The notes under the pieces were generated by a model. That model saw nothing but the letters and a program-made list of their open reading frames with translations, did no database searches and was not told the origin of the DNA. Shown piece after piece: positions 21,138 through 32,470 of a stretch of 64,000 bases of DNA (positions within the stretch are counted from its first letter, which is position 1; each line of letters opens with the position of its first letter). The stretch covers positions 1,922,001 to 1,986,000 of the forward strand of contig JAHQRK010000009.1 in the NCBI GenBank assembly GCA_019828595.1. Reading direction: 5' to 3'. Source of the DNA: Aphanomyces cochlioides. Taxonomy: Eukaryota; Oomycota; Saprolegniomycetes; Saprolegniales; Verrucalvaceae. The position numbers and the translations under genes are program-made.

Positions 21138-21471
21138 GAATCCGAAAGAAAGCTGAAAAGTCAGATAAGTGTATCAAAAGTCAGAAGCGTGTCTCATGCC
21201 ACATGGGATGACTATTTGACTTGAATTAAGTATATTAAATGCGCTTCGCGCACCCAACGTTTACACGTCTTGCAAGCTTCGACCAGGTTTTCTTTTGCAA
21301 TGCCTGACCCTCACCTCACCGGTGAAACCCTTCGTGAAAGGGGTTTCACAATTGTTAACAGCGCATGCCCGCGCTGTCAACTGCGAAACCCTCGAGGACA
21401 CCCAGATAGGCACGTGTGTTTCTGACTTTTGATACACCTATCTGACTATTCAGCTTTCCTTCGGATTATTC
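21138..21471. mobile_element. MITE with about 45-bp terminal inverted repeats
   Basis: The left arm GAATCCGAAAGAAAGCTGAA continues into GTCAGATAAGTGTATCAAAA. The right arm is its reverse complement with a few changes (TTTTGATACACCTATCTGAC then TTCAGCTTTCCTTCGGATTA). The corresponding point of the paralogous segment (near 35385) has no such sequence, so it is an insertion after the duplication. The centre holds short hairpins (GCGCTTCGCGC; GGTGAAACC...GGTTTCAC). Confidence 0.8.
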
Positions 21472-21697
21472 ACATGATGCCTGCTCCAATGTCTTTCTCG
21501 CCTGTCTTGCTATTAGTAATAAGTGCCTTGCCAGTGTGTACCTACATGAAATATTTTCTGAAAAAGATTTTCTTGGTGTACAGTGTAGATGATTCAGTAA
21601 AAGAATGAGTGAATCTGATTGGTTCAAATATAAGGCATTTTAATTGGCTAAAAACATGAAAGAATTTTGATTGGCTAAAAATGAACAAACCTGAAAA

Positions 21698-22153
21698 ATG
21701 CCCCTAACTGGGGGCATTTTGGAACACCTAATGAGTTTGGGACACCTGATGCGCTCAAGAGAACACGACGAGGTCTGCCAAATTCGATGCACACTCTGTG
21801 GACTATTACGACACTGGTCGTCATTCATGGATGAAACAACGACCATCCCTTACAAGTCCTGTTTACTGTGCAGGATTAAGTGAGGACGACCAGCACATGG
21901 TTCCTCATTGTACGATCCTAAAATACGCTTCGTTCCTCGTGACTTTAAGAGTTTCCGAGAATTCGATATCAACCTGAAGCAATTTGTCCTGAACCACAGC
22001 GGTTACACCATTTTTCTCATGTGCTTACACGTCGAAGAACTCGCAATGGGGTCATCAGAAGAGCGACAATGTGTATTTGACCGCGTACGGAAAGCTTTTG
22101 CAGACGCATTTGACTACAAGTTCAGGTACAGAGTTACATATACCAGAGTATAA
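21698..22153 (+). pseudogene. unidentified reading frame split by one in-frame TGA
   Basis: One continuous frame of about 150 codons interrupted only by TGA at 21881-21883. The first part carries a possible zinc-binding pair set (CTLCGLLRHW ... YKSCLLCR). The second part is a plausible globular sequence (KIRFVPRDFKSFREFDINLK). I do not recognise the family. It may be a recently broken gene, an intron I cannot place, or a stop-codon change in a transposon-associated protein. CCAAT-type motifs lie about 20 to 80 bp upstream (near 21620, 21649 and 21672). Confidence 0.35.
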
Positions 22154-22801
22154 GACATTACTAGCAAACGCAGAAATGAGGAGAAGAGGGCTTTTCACGA
22201 TTCCCACAATGCATTTGTAATGCGCTATTAGTGTTCTCAGCGCAGCGACACAAGAGACCGACTTGTTCAAAGCCAGAAACGTTTGGACTTGACTGACCGA
22301 CCAGCAAAACGGAACAAGCTTTCTTTTCAGACATATGACTGTTTGGTGAGCTCAATACTGTGCTGTTTGGAAAATGGGTTTTTGTGTGCTTCCGTGACGA
22401 TGAGAACCACATGGTATTGAACACGCTTCACTCCTCATTCCTCAAGAGGTAATGATGTGCATTTGCATACAGAAAAACCTCCCATAAGGGGACGAAAATT
22501 TTGATCAAAAATATATTCATTTTCAAAGGAATAGAGTATTAAAGATCCTGTGAGAATTGAATATCGGTGAATCACGCCAGGCGTGACATTTCAAAAGTGT
22601 GAAATAAAACCCCAATCAGCTTGGAAACAACCCTAGCCCTACATATACTTTTAACCGAGTATAATTCTTGCGACTGAACCTTCTACTGATACAAAAACCA
22701 AGTGTAGAACACAAATCAAGCTTATTACACAGTAATTTCAAACCTCACGCTTTCAATAGTGAGATGTTGAGTGCATGCCATTACATCAAGCATATCGCGA
22801 C
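22154..22801. other. no gene recognised
   Basis: AT-moderate stretch with only short frames; nothing I can assign. Confidence 0.35.
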
Positions 22802-22993
22802 CTATGTTTGAGCTGCTTGGGATTGATTCAGTTGGAGAGCCCTTGAGATCGCTGATTTTGACGGCTGTGTCGGCAACAAGAAAGTTTCGTAGACCCACAG
22901 GCCAAGTTCCCCCAAAGTCATGGTTGGCTCTTCTTCATGGCGGAGTTGAAGATGCCATTTCTGCTTCAATGTCAGGAACACTTTTCGCGTCAT
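22802..22993 (-). pseudogene. pogo-like transposase N-terminal fragment
   Basis: A 63-codon fragment reads LGELGLWVYETFLLPTQPSK followed by SAISRAL. It matches in pattern the helix-turn-helix start of the pogo-like transposase at 61542-62771 (LNELCVWAYDKLKLPSIPSK). The rest of the transposase is missing, so this is a relic. Confidence 0.6.
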
Positions 22994-23489
22994 ATCGTCT
23001 TCTCGTCAGGATGTCTGTGTGAGGCACACGACCTGTTCAGTTCACTGACGTTTTTCAAAAATTCAAATTTCATATTGACTTTATCTCCAAACACAGATAC
23101 GAATAATTATCATTTTATAGAGGTATGTGTTTTGAGTGTGTCCCTTCAAGAGAGGTATTTCTGTATGTTCTTTGGTATTGGTACACGTGTATCAGTGGGT
23201 TGTCAATGGTACTATAGTATGTGTGTGTCATTATATGTAATCCATCATTAATACGTTTGTTCATGGTACATGGTATTCATACTGCTGTAGGTGCAGGACT
23301 TCATTAAACAAACAGCAAAGACACACACTGGTGGACTCCCAGAAATAGCACAAATCACAGATCTGTGTTATATTTATGTTCGTTATATGATTGGATTCTA
23401 CGTTCGGCATGTGTTTGAGTTCAGTGCGGATGCCATCCAAAAAACACAAAGCCAAATCCGGTGGCAACCAAACACATTGTCTTTGTCAG

Positions 23490-24745
23490 CGATGGCGGTG
23501 ACTAAATGGCTGTGGCTGTGCACTCACATATCATCAGAGATCGAAGAGCAGCAGAATCGTCTTCGTCTGGCTTGTATGCTGCGTCTGCGAATGACGACTA
23601 GAAGGCGAAACAAGGTTCGAACTCAGTGACATTCCATGGCATCTAACTTCACACACAGATTCATTCAACAGCTCATGCACATGGCTCATCAATTCCTTGG
23701 CATGTCATGTACGCCAGTAAACACAACGAGAGTTTCGTTGCCACAACAAGCTTGAATGCGGTCGCTTTTGAGAAACTTTTAAGCGTGTTCTCAAAGAAAT
23801 ACATTGTCAAGTCGGGTCCTGGTACTTCATACTAGATTAGAGTATGAAGTAACACAGCTAATAGGGAAACGAGGACGACCACCAAGATTTACTCACAAAC
23901 ATGCCGTTCAAGCTTGACTCTTGCATTCCTATGCGGCTTCAGTTGAGATCAAGACATTAAGTGAGCTCTTCGGCATCCCCCCCCTCAACAATGTCGCGTG
24001 TGATGTGCAGAAGCTGTCATGCTTGAAATTTTCCGTGAGATTCCACTGGCGAGAATTGAATTCCCTGACCATAATACCCAACAATCATGGGCTAATGCCA
24101 GTGCAGCGCGAGAACCAAATGCTCCCAAGATAGCGTTCTTCTTGGACGGCAAAAACTACGACGTTCAGGAGCCCACATCGAGCGACATTCAAAACGCTTA
24201 TTACAATGGTAGACGTAGATACAACATAAAGAACTTATAACATTATAGGGTGGTTGCATTCGACCTATGTGACTGGTGTATTGCTTTACGGTGTGGATGG
24301 TACATTAGTGTGGGGGCACCACAACTTCCCTGGTTCGTGGAACGACGGTGAAATGAGTAAACCTTTGCAGGAAATGCTTCAACAACCCGGAGTATTGGCA
24401 CCAGGGGTAGCGGTTGCGGCAGACTCTGCCTTCCCAGTTAGCAATGTGAATTTCCAACGTATTGTTACTCCGTTGAAGAAAGGAGACTTAGCCAGAGCGT
24501 CTCCACAGTATCGAGAAGCTATGATTGTTGTCAGCAACGCTATAACCTCCCTTCGACAAGCTGCGGAATGGGGGATGGGATCAGCCCCGAAAGTATATCA
24601 TACTTTAATGCTACCACTACCATTTGACCCTCAACTCAGGGCTCGCCGGCTAGCAGTGATATACCGCTTGTACAACTACCGAGTGAGAACTACAGAAATA
24701 AGTCAAATCCGTTCTGTCTTCCAACCAACTCAAGCTCTAGATTAG
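23490..24745 (+). pseudogene. PIF/Harbinger nuclease remnant
   Basis: Decayed relative of the nuclease at 53351-54493. Recognisable in order: a basic N-terminal piece (about 23500-23630), HVMYASKHNESFVATTSL then FEKLLSVFSKKYIVK (about 23690-23820), GKRGRPPRFTHKHAVQA (about 23870), FFLDGKNYDVQEP (24140), then an undamaged 163-codon stretch (24254-24745) with TGVLLYGVDGTLVWGHHNFP, AADSAFPVSN and LRQAAEWGMGS. Frames change several times and stops occur, for example after FTHKHAVQA, so it is not expressed as one protein. It is convergent with a broken accessory gene, the same arrangement as the 52.0-54.7 kb element. Confidence 0.8.
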
Positions 24746-24751
24746 ATTAAT

Positions 24752-25400
24752 CTAATTCGAATCACTGGGCATGTCCATTAGCTTTGACGTTAATGCCATC
24801 ATAAGCATATCATGTTTCTCTTCTCGCTTACGGCGCTCACGGTCTCTTTCTTCTTTGTCTAACATGTCTTGACGGTGTTGTTCAGCTTGTTCAACACGCC
24901 ACAGGTGATCTCTTTCGTCCATTTTCATCATCATGGCGAGAATCGAATCATTTGGCGCAGGAGAAGGTTGGGAACACAGTTTCCCTTGTCATGGAAGTTA
25001 GAACCATCTAGGTATAGGAGCTCACCAATTGCAGCATCAAGAGAGAAGCGACGTTGAGCCGCCATTGAGAAAGTTGTTGTCCCTCTGGCTTCAACGATAC
25101 AAGATTTTCAGGGGTAAGACCCAGTCGAGGAGTTGCACAAGGTGGTTCGAGGACCTCCGAGTCGGATAGTTCGCTTGATATTTCGTCATCGCCGTGAGCT
25201 TGGCTAGAATGAACTCCGTCATCTATATTACTGTCGTTAAGATCGATAGGCAACATGATCCCACATATTCTGCCCGAAAGGCTTGAGTTCCTCAACGAGT
25301 TCCAGCAGTCGTCTTGTTTCACCAGGAATGAAATTTCGCGACTTGTTGCAGGTCTTACGCTGTCGCTCCATGAACTGTCAAGCAAGAAGAATGGTGGAAT
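24752..25400 (-). pseudogene. Harbinger accessory (Myb-like partner) remnant
   Basis: The charged coiled-coil end (RRKREEKHDMLMMALTSKLM, 24752-24934) matches in character the end of the accessory protein at 52205-53026 (RRKREDRREELQLMMLTKFM). Further upstream, 25008-25385 encodes an acidic Ser-rich stretch (DDEISSELSDSEVLEPPCAT). Frame shifts separate the pieces and I do not find the Myb-like head. It forms the second half of a decayed Harbinger element. Confidence 0.55.
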
Positions 25401-25849
25401 GAGCTTGACTTTGCGATGTGCACATCTGCGACGGTGCCTATTACTGCTTTTTGTCGCGTGTGCCTATCTCTTGCACGCATAAATGTTTGATCCTGAAAAC
25501 AGACTAGTGAGATAAAGTCTGTGTATTGAAGGCGTTTATGGCGATTTTGTGTGAAAAGTTGATGCTTGGTATGTGTAACCTGTGTAACATTTTATTTGTG
25601 TTCATGTCATTTTTGGGAGTCCACCACTCCATCACATGTGTCGCGACTCGTCAGAGCAAAATTAAAAGGAAGTCCCCATGCTGTCCCTTCGTATCATCAG
25701 CAATTGCGCATATCTGCCGAATGGTGAAACTCCGTCTTTGCCTGGGTCACTCATGCTTAGGTTCTTCATGGTGAATTCAAGACCGATAGTGATCCCTACC
25801 TTTCAGCAATATCGTTTTGCTCAAATTTTTCTGACATTTCATTCGGAAT

Positions 25850-28050
25850 GATTGTGTCTCCAGCTGAAACGACAAGCAAGGCAGTTGAATGTTTTTATGT
25901 CATGCTGGATGGAATACTCAACGATTTCAATACTCAATTCGCGGCAAATGATCTGAAGTTCATGAAGGAGGTCTGCATTGATAGCACGCATTCGATAAAT
26001 ACGAGCTCAATTGGAGCTTTTCGCTCTCTTGATCAATTTCCGCGGAGAAGCGTATACTTTATCTTACATGTTTATTCAACAAAGCGGTGTGCTGTACAAG
26101 TACCAGTGTATATGTGTTTAACGCAAACTCATGTATTTAGGTACCAGTGGTGTCAAGCCTATCTATATTGCTGAGTGGTTGAAACGTGTGTCTGAGCAAA
26201 CCAACTTGCACCCTCAATGGACGAATATCGACAATGATGCTTCGGAAATATCCGCAGTGAAGTCGACATGGCCATCGAGTAAGATTCAGATGTGCCTATG
26301 GCATTTGGATCGAGCAATTTCACAACTCTTTTCAGACCAAAGTCGTCTCACAAACTGGAACCAGTACAATCCAAGCCACCACGTGTCCTCCTTGCCATCG
26401 TACAGTCAGACGTTTCCTCTACTACAATCAGGCGAGTTTGGACAACGGGTCGATCACTTGGCAAATATTCGAAAGCTTATGAAAAAGCATTTTAAGTGGC
26501 ATCCCATTACATGGCCTCATGTACGTATGTATAGACATATACAGTCAACATATATGTAGGAAGGTTTAGGTACACTAATGCAAGAGCAATTGTGCATGAA
26601 CTGATGTACTGTAATTGTAGAAACGAAACGCCTCTCTTGAAGAGCGTGCACAGCACATATACTTAGTCGCACTGGAAGAAGCATATGTATACTGCCTCAA
26701 TAGTCAGATCCATCATGTGTGGGTGTATTTATACAACAACTGGTATTCGTTGGAGATGTGGCCCCTGTGGGCTCAGTCCTCAAAAGTTGACGCTCTGTCC
26801 TGTTTTCGAACTTCTATGATTGCTGAAGCTCACTTCCACTGTGTCAAAGACTTTCACTTCAACGTAAGTGTAAATTCATGTATTATCTATGAACCCTATT
26901 AGACGCATGGAAAAACCCGGCTCAATCACATCTACTACAAGTTGGCGACTGATGTACAAGAGCATTTTCAGGAAAGATTTCGACGGGCAACGACTCACAA
27001 AGGAAAGGCTCCACTGAACTAAAAGACCCACGTGGTTCTGTAGGACACTATCCAACACCTTCATGGGAGAAGAGTTTCAACAAAGCTTGGAGAATGCACG
27101 CTGATAAACCGTTTGAGTTGAAACCTGAATATCCAACAAGCATCACTACATGGACATGTTGGTGTCCTGACAATGCTCATGACGAATTCTTGACTTGTAG
27201 GCATTTGGGAGTATGTATATTCTTCTCAACAATGAAGCCGGAAATCGACACGAGGTACTAATCATTTGACAGTCAGTCGATTGTATACATACATCTGCAC
27301 ATGTCTTGAAGATGTGTTCATGCACAAACTTAACGGAACACTTGTTTTACTGCTTGTTACGTAGAAGTTTGCCCCATACTGGAAAGTCAGAAGATACGAT
27401 CCACCGTTCTATGTGTTTCCACCGACATGCAAGGACATGATACGCATGGAATTGTCTAAGGGTGCGTCTGGCAAAATTTCAAAATCAATATGCCATTTTC
27501 AGCGAAATTGGGATCAACGATTTATGGCATATTCAAAATGGCATTTTGGGAGGCTCCAGTGAGTATATCCCAACCAAAAATATTGGATTTGGAGCAAAAC
27601 TCTTTGAGATAAACAAGTTCATATTTTGACCAAAATGATTGAATTTGGCCTCAAAATGGCATTTTGGGCCTATTTATTGTAATATTTTCGGTTGCCAGAC
27701 GGGCCCTAAATCAACCACAAGCCCAAGTCTAGTTGACGTGCAACACTCACACTACACCCGGTGTCTGGAAGGAGACACTTTCAACCTAGATTACAACATG
27801 CTTGAAGAGATTGACATGGCAGCTCGTCAGACCCAAGACGAGACGATGGCGCACTGCATCGATATCTTGGAGGCTATGCAAGCGTATCTTGACAAAGCTA
27901 GGTCAAGTGAGCATCAATTTCATGTTTGTACCAAACTGCTGCGCCCATTGGAATTATATCTAGAGAACATCAAGATGTGTGCCAACAGGAGGAAGCGCAA
28001 AGTCACTACCTCCAAAGACAACCCTCAGATGAGATATTACGATCAGAGAT
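25850..28050 (+). pseudogene. MULE/SWIM transposase relic with possible introns
   Basis: Pieces of a transposase-like protein in order: EVCIDSTHSINTSSIGAF (25968), SKIQMCLWHLDRAI (26280, the CxxH part of a MULE core), an exon-like stretch from 26621 to 26861, LNHIYYKLATDVQEHFQERF (26922), a SWIM finger CWCPDNAHDEFLTCRHL (27157) and a C-terminal region (27725-28040). Plausible intron borders (for example GTAAGT at 26862 and TTAG at 26902) suggest it was once a multi-exon gene. Single-base frame changes, for example near 27010, show it is broken. A MITE interrupts it at 27460-27706. Confidence 0.6.
27460..27706. mobile_element. 247-bp Harbinger-type MITE with TAA target duplication
   Basis: It begins GGGTGCGTCTGGCAA and ends TTGCCAGACGGGCCC, with TAA directly on each side (27457-27459 and 27707-27709). 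Taking it out with one TAA leaves a continuous coding frame across the site (MELSKSTTSPSLVDVQ) in the surrounding MULE relic, which confirms the insertion. Inside, CAAAATGGCATTTTGG palindromes occur. The 3-bp TAA duplication fits the PIF/Harbinger superfamily. Confidence 0.85.
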
Positions 28051-28340
28051 TTAATTCTATATTTATAGAAGCTGGATATCGATATACTGTACATGTTCAT
28101 CGATACGCTGAGTTTAGTGTCAATATATATACAATAGTATCAATACTAATGTTAATTGATACTAGTACAAAAGTATCAGTTCAAATGTTCATTGAAACAA
28201 TACTATCGATACGATTGTTATATGTGCAATAGATTCAATTCTAATGTTCACTTATACAATAGTATCAAAAGTAAAGTTCATTTGAAGTAGTATCAATGCA
28301 GATGTTCAGATACAATAATGTCAATGTGATAGGTACAATT
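28050..28340. repeat. degenerate tandem repeat, unit about 35-45 bp
   Basis: Variants of ACAATAGTATCAATACTAATGT (here split as ACAATAGTATCAA plus ACTAATGT) recur five or six times with AATGTTCATTGA-like spacers. The unit boundaries are blurred by mutation. No coding content. Confidence 0.6.
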
Positions 28341-28599
28341 TCATTATCGTTGAAACAGACTTTACTTGTTTTGACTAAATGTCATTCGAATTGCTATGTA
28401 CAGTTGTATTTACATTAATTAGATCACAAAATTTTCAATTAGAATATTACATGTAAAACTATATAGACACTGTGGTATTTACACGCTTGCGTTTAGCACG
28501 GGGGCTCCATTGCTTTCATCTTCAAGTTCGGCAGCAACCGCAGAATCGACGTTTTCTTGTTCAAGACCCATGGCTTCAAGATGACCCATTGATAGCGCG

Positions 28600-28997
28600 C
28601 TACCAATGGGTCGCGTCGCAAATTGCCATAATTATTGACATAACAAGCTCATCTTGTTTTTTATTGGGTTGACGGCGCAAAAATGCCAGAGTTTTCACGC
28701 GCTTTTCTTGTGAGCGGTTGGGGAACGACAGGAAACTTGTTTCTTCAAGGCAGTCGTCATCGCTGTCGTCAACGCTGTCTTTGTTTGAGTTGTCATCATT
28801 CGTAATAGTCGTCCCATTCTCTGGAAAAGGATGTTGCGCAGAAGGTCTCTCACCTTCTTGGTGAAATGTCGGCGGACAAGGGAGCTCCAAGGAAGATTCT
28901 TGTGTTGGTCATCAAAGTGACCCTTGATATACGTGGAAGAAATGGCGTTCTTGTTGGAACAGCCAGGGACGCAACAAAAGAACCGAGGTCGCACCAT
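28600..28997 (-). CDS. small zinc-finger protein, unidentified
   Basis: Likely 120 aa from two exons (28997-28854 and 28818-28600), with a 35-bp intron starting GTGAG and ending CAGAG. The N-terminus RFFCCVPGCSNKN...GHFDDQHKN gives a C2H2-type finger (CxxxxC or CxC pair, then HxxxxH). The second exon is strongly acidic (SVDDSDDDCLEE), then basic (KRVKTLAFLRRQPNKKQD). It may be a DNA-binding helper protein of a transposon or a small regulator. The splice is inferred from frame and composition alone, and the intron is slightly shorter than others in the window. Confidence 0.4.
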
Positions 28998-29266
28998 TGA
29001 CAATCTTAAAATGAAGGAAATCCATTACTTTGCAACAGGTATCATTTAAACAATTCACATACAATTGTATCGTATAATTTGTACAAGAATTCACGCTCCG
29101 TCAGCCTCTCTCGTAGCCACACATTGTCACTTGTTCTTTGGCGTTCGTAAAACAATTTGTTTAATTTCTACCAATAAAAAAATTGTTTTTTATATCCAAT
29201 CAGAAATGCAAATTCTTGGACCCAACCATGTAGTTTAACGGGGTCATTCCCATAGGGCAATTGGTA

Positions 29267-29292
29267 AGCAACGTCGCTATGAACGCTTGGCT

Positions 29293-29335
<43 letters not shown>

Positions 29336-29478
29336 AGCTTAAAATTCAAAAGAACTAAAGGATCGAGAGGCCACGCTTTCACGGTTTGTATTCATACTGA
29401 AAATCAAAATCAAGTAAGCTTTTACCCTTTTGTTCTACATGAGATTTCTGTTCTCATTGAGCTTACCTTAGGACACCT
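29267..29478 (-). rRNA. 28S rRNA gene fragment (pseudogene-like)
   Basis: Read on the minus strand, this is the highly conserved domain V/VI part of large-subunit rRNA. It starts AGGTGTCCTAAGGTAAGCTC, continues through TTGATTTTGATTTTCAGTA and GTGAAAGCGTGGCCTCTCGA, then AGGTGTCAGAAAAGTTACCA, CAGGGATAACTGGCTTGTGG, and ends ...GCGACGTTGCTT. Only about 212 bp are present and the flanks are unrelated, so it is a captured or retro-inserted fragment, not a functional rRNA gene. Several positions differ from the usual eukaryotic consensus (AT-shifted), which suggests age. Confidence 0.9.
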
Positions 29479-29578
29479 GTATAATCAGTATCAGAAACCC
29501 AGCACTCCCTGGCCGAAATGACATTGTGTGCGACTTTGGAGTGGAAATTTTTGACATTTTGGCTTGAACGCAGCATTC

Positions 29579-30154
29579 TTATTTGCTTGTTGGGTTGGTC
29601 AGGTTGTCCGGCGTCCACAAGCCAAAGACGTCGCACCTGCTGATTGCGGCCACAGGTAAGTGTCCAGCTCTTTGATGCCAAAGCTCTGACTGTGATATAG
29701 TGATGGAGGTCGCGTTGGCATGTGCAGCGCTGTCTGACGCCAGCTCCAGCATATGAATCTTGTTGGATGCATCGAGCGGCGCCTTGACTAAGGGTACTCC
29801 TTGGTGCTCGTTGAAGCACTCATCATTTCTGAAGGTAAGCTGACATTTTGGACTCTTTCTCATCATTGCAGCAACATACATTATCGTGCTTGTCATGCCA
29901 TCCACCACGAGCACCTCCTCCATGGCCAAGACCACCCTCAAGCTCGTTTTTACGTGCATTGTCCCCATCTTTGCTGCTTGCGTCTTGTCGCCGTTTGCAA
30001 GCAGGCATCCTCTCGGATAAGTCCTCCATTGGTTCCAGTTGCGTTCTTCAAGAAGTATGATATGAGTCTTCTGACTCATAAGGCTTGGGCTCATAACCTG
30101 TTGGAACGCGAGTTCCTTCAAGTGCATACACCACGAGACATCTACGGCAGACAA
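29579..30154 (-). pseudogene. Ty1/copia gag-pre-integrase piece, inverted
   Basis: The minus frame contains the GAG-pre-integrase signature LWHQRAGHLPVAAISRCDVF near its end, preceded by a protease/gag-like stretch. It points away from the downstream integrase/RT remains, which are on the plus strand. This indicates an inversion inside one copia element or two head-to-head partial copies. Confidence 0.65.
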
Positions 30155-32470
30155 TCAATGGTGAAATGGAATGATAGAGCGAGCTCACCGTTCATTGACG
30201 GAAATGGCGTTGGCGATGCTAGCTCACACTGTCTTGTCGAGGCGGTGATGGGCAGATGCGGTCAAAACCGCGTGGCCCACTGCCGGACCTCCGCTACCAC
30301 GCCAATCCATGCGTTTACCGGCCACCGCGCCAAGCTCGACAAGTTGCGCGTCTTCGGATGCATTGCATAAAATATGATGTAAGATCCACCACGCCGCGAG
30401 AAAACCGCACCGAAATCGTCAAAGCGCGTCTTCATGGGATATACTACCCCCGCAGCAACGCCGCGAACCAATCCAAAATTGAAAGCGATAGTACACAAGC
30501 GGGACGCGCAACACCCAATCTCCACTTTAAAACGCCGTTCAACAGCAGCAATCCGGCGCGCCAATCACTTCGTCTACTAGAACGAAATATGAGGAACGAT
30601 CAACCCAATTTTACACTTGGTGAACAAGACAGCACCTCAAACCCCATGATCTTGCTCTCTCGAGACCGCCTGCAGCCGCCATCACGATTCACAAGCGGCA
30701 TTGCTGACCGACGCCAAACGGGAATTGACCAAAACTTGGACATCCTACAAAACGAAATCACTGAGTCGATTTATGTAAGCGCGATGAATACTGCAACAGA
30801 ATATGACCACGACTTGACAACGTTGGCGATCAACGACCTCGAATTTGCCTTCTCGGCCATAGCACCACTGGACGACGTCCCCTAAAGCCACCGCGAGGCA
30901 ATGGCTTCGAAGGACCACGACGAGTGGGCTAAGGCCGAGCAACTCGAGGTACACCAGCTCCGTGAAGTCAAGACTTGGAAGTTGGTTGAACTTCCACCCG
31001 GTCCCAAAGCGATTGGAAGCCGCTGAACGTATGCCAAGAAAATCAATGCTGAAGGTGAAGTCGCTTGTTATAAGGTACACAAAATTTGCAAAAGGTTTAG
31101 CCAAGTCCAAGGGATTGATTTCCTCGAAACATACTCGCATGTAGTCAAGATGACGACCATCCGCACGTGCATGGCGCTTGTCGTCAACAAGTAGCTCGTT
31201 GTTCTCCAGGCCGACGCAGACACTATCCTTGTCCAAGCCGGGATGGAAAAGGTTGTGAGTATATACGTGGACCAACCGCCTGGCCATGGTGACCTAACAA
31301 ATCGAAAAATGATGCTCTTCAAGGTCTGAAACAGGCAGCGCTCGCGTGGTTTGATCATTGCCGAAAGATCATTCTTGGCTCGGGCTTTCGTCCTACCAAC
31401 CACGATCCATGTCTCTACACATGTGATGATCAAACAAACAAGTCGATGATCCTCACATACGTCGACGACTTCCTCGTCGTCGCAAAGGCGGGAGCCCAAG
31501 GCAACATAATAGCCGACATGGTTGAAGCCAAAATAAAGCTGAAGAGGCAAAAAGGATAAAATACTTCCTATTAATCAGGATGAATTATGATCAAGTGAAG
31601 AATGAACTGAGAATGACTCAAGAAACATGAAGATCTTGGAGTGCTTTGGAATGACTCACTACCACGGCTACAACACACCAGAAGTCGATGACCGAGACGA
31701 CCTATGGCATGACGAAAATCAAGCAACGGCACACCAAGACATAAATCACTCGATGGTAGGGTCACTCATGTACCTGATGGCATGCACGCGACCCAACATC
31801 TCCCAAGCCGTACACCGCTTGTCCCGCCATCTCCGTGATCCACGCGTGCCACACTGCGTTGGAGCCAAGAGAGTCCTACGTTATAGCAAGCGAACAATCA
31901 GTTATAGGCTCACCATAAAGAAGAACGGCACAATACTGACCGTTACTGCGACGCCAGCTGGGCCACTCGTCCTGACCTTCGCTCGACAAGCGGACTTCTT
32001 GTCTTGATTGACGATGCCGCCTTGTCTTGGAGGTCCGCGAGGCAACGAGTTGTGGTGCTGTCAAGTTGCGAGGCAGGGGATATTGCTCTGGTTGAGCTGG
32101 CCAAGGAAAGTCATGTGGTTGAGCGGCCTCCTAGGAGACATAGGGATGCGTCAAGACCAATCCACACACATACTATGCGATAGACCGTGCTTGTACAGGA
32201 CCATACTATGCGATAACAAGGCGGTCATTGCAACCGCTGAGTCCCTTAGAGTATCTAACTGGAGCAAGAATAGTGATGTCCGCCTCCACTTCGTGCGCTC
32301 ACTCGTTGCCGCCCGCACCATTGAACTCCGCCACGTCAGCACCGCCAACCAGCCTGCCGATGGCATCACAAAGGTAGGAACTCGAAATGCTCCTGAAAAA
32401 TTGAAGGCCCAAGTTATGGCAGTTGGATGTCTTGGTCAATCACAGATTGCCAATTCAAACACGAAATAAT
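30070..32470 (+). mobile_element. decayed Ty1/copia retrotransposon (integrase end, reverse transcriptase, RNase H)
   Basis: In order: the integrase tail (AFTGHRAKLDKLRVFGCIA near 30310-30367), a linker, then the RT domain with LREVKTWKLVELPPGPKAIGS (about 30960), GIDFLETYSHVVKMTTIRTC (about 31110), the catalytic box LTYVDDFLVVAKAG (about 31450), MVGSLMYLMACTRPNISQAV (about 31755) and the RNase H region with VRLHFVRSLVAARTIELRHV and STANQPADGITK (about 32280-32370). Stops and frame changes occur in every domain, for example TGA right after KAIGSR, so it cannot be autonomous. I cannot delimit LTRs. Confidence 0.85.

Larger units (their letters stand above)
19735..21565. repeat. segmental duplication, copy A (pairs with 34065-35450)
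   Basis: The secreted-peptide gene together with about 100 bp downstream of it and about 1.3 kb upstream is repeated at 34065-35450. Similarity is clear in the peptide gene, in the 5' leader (for example GGCCTCTTGGCGATGGGACA at 20308 and at 34621) and out to TACATGAAATATTTTC near 21543 and 35423. Copy A is longer mainly because a MITE is inserted at 21138-21471. Divergence is moderate, with many substitutions and small indels. Confidence 0.8.

Noticed and set aside
23600..23640. GGTTCGAAC reminiscent of a tRNA T-arm
   Set aside because: No acceptor stem, D-arm or anticodon arm can be folded around it; it lies in the Harbinger relic.
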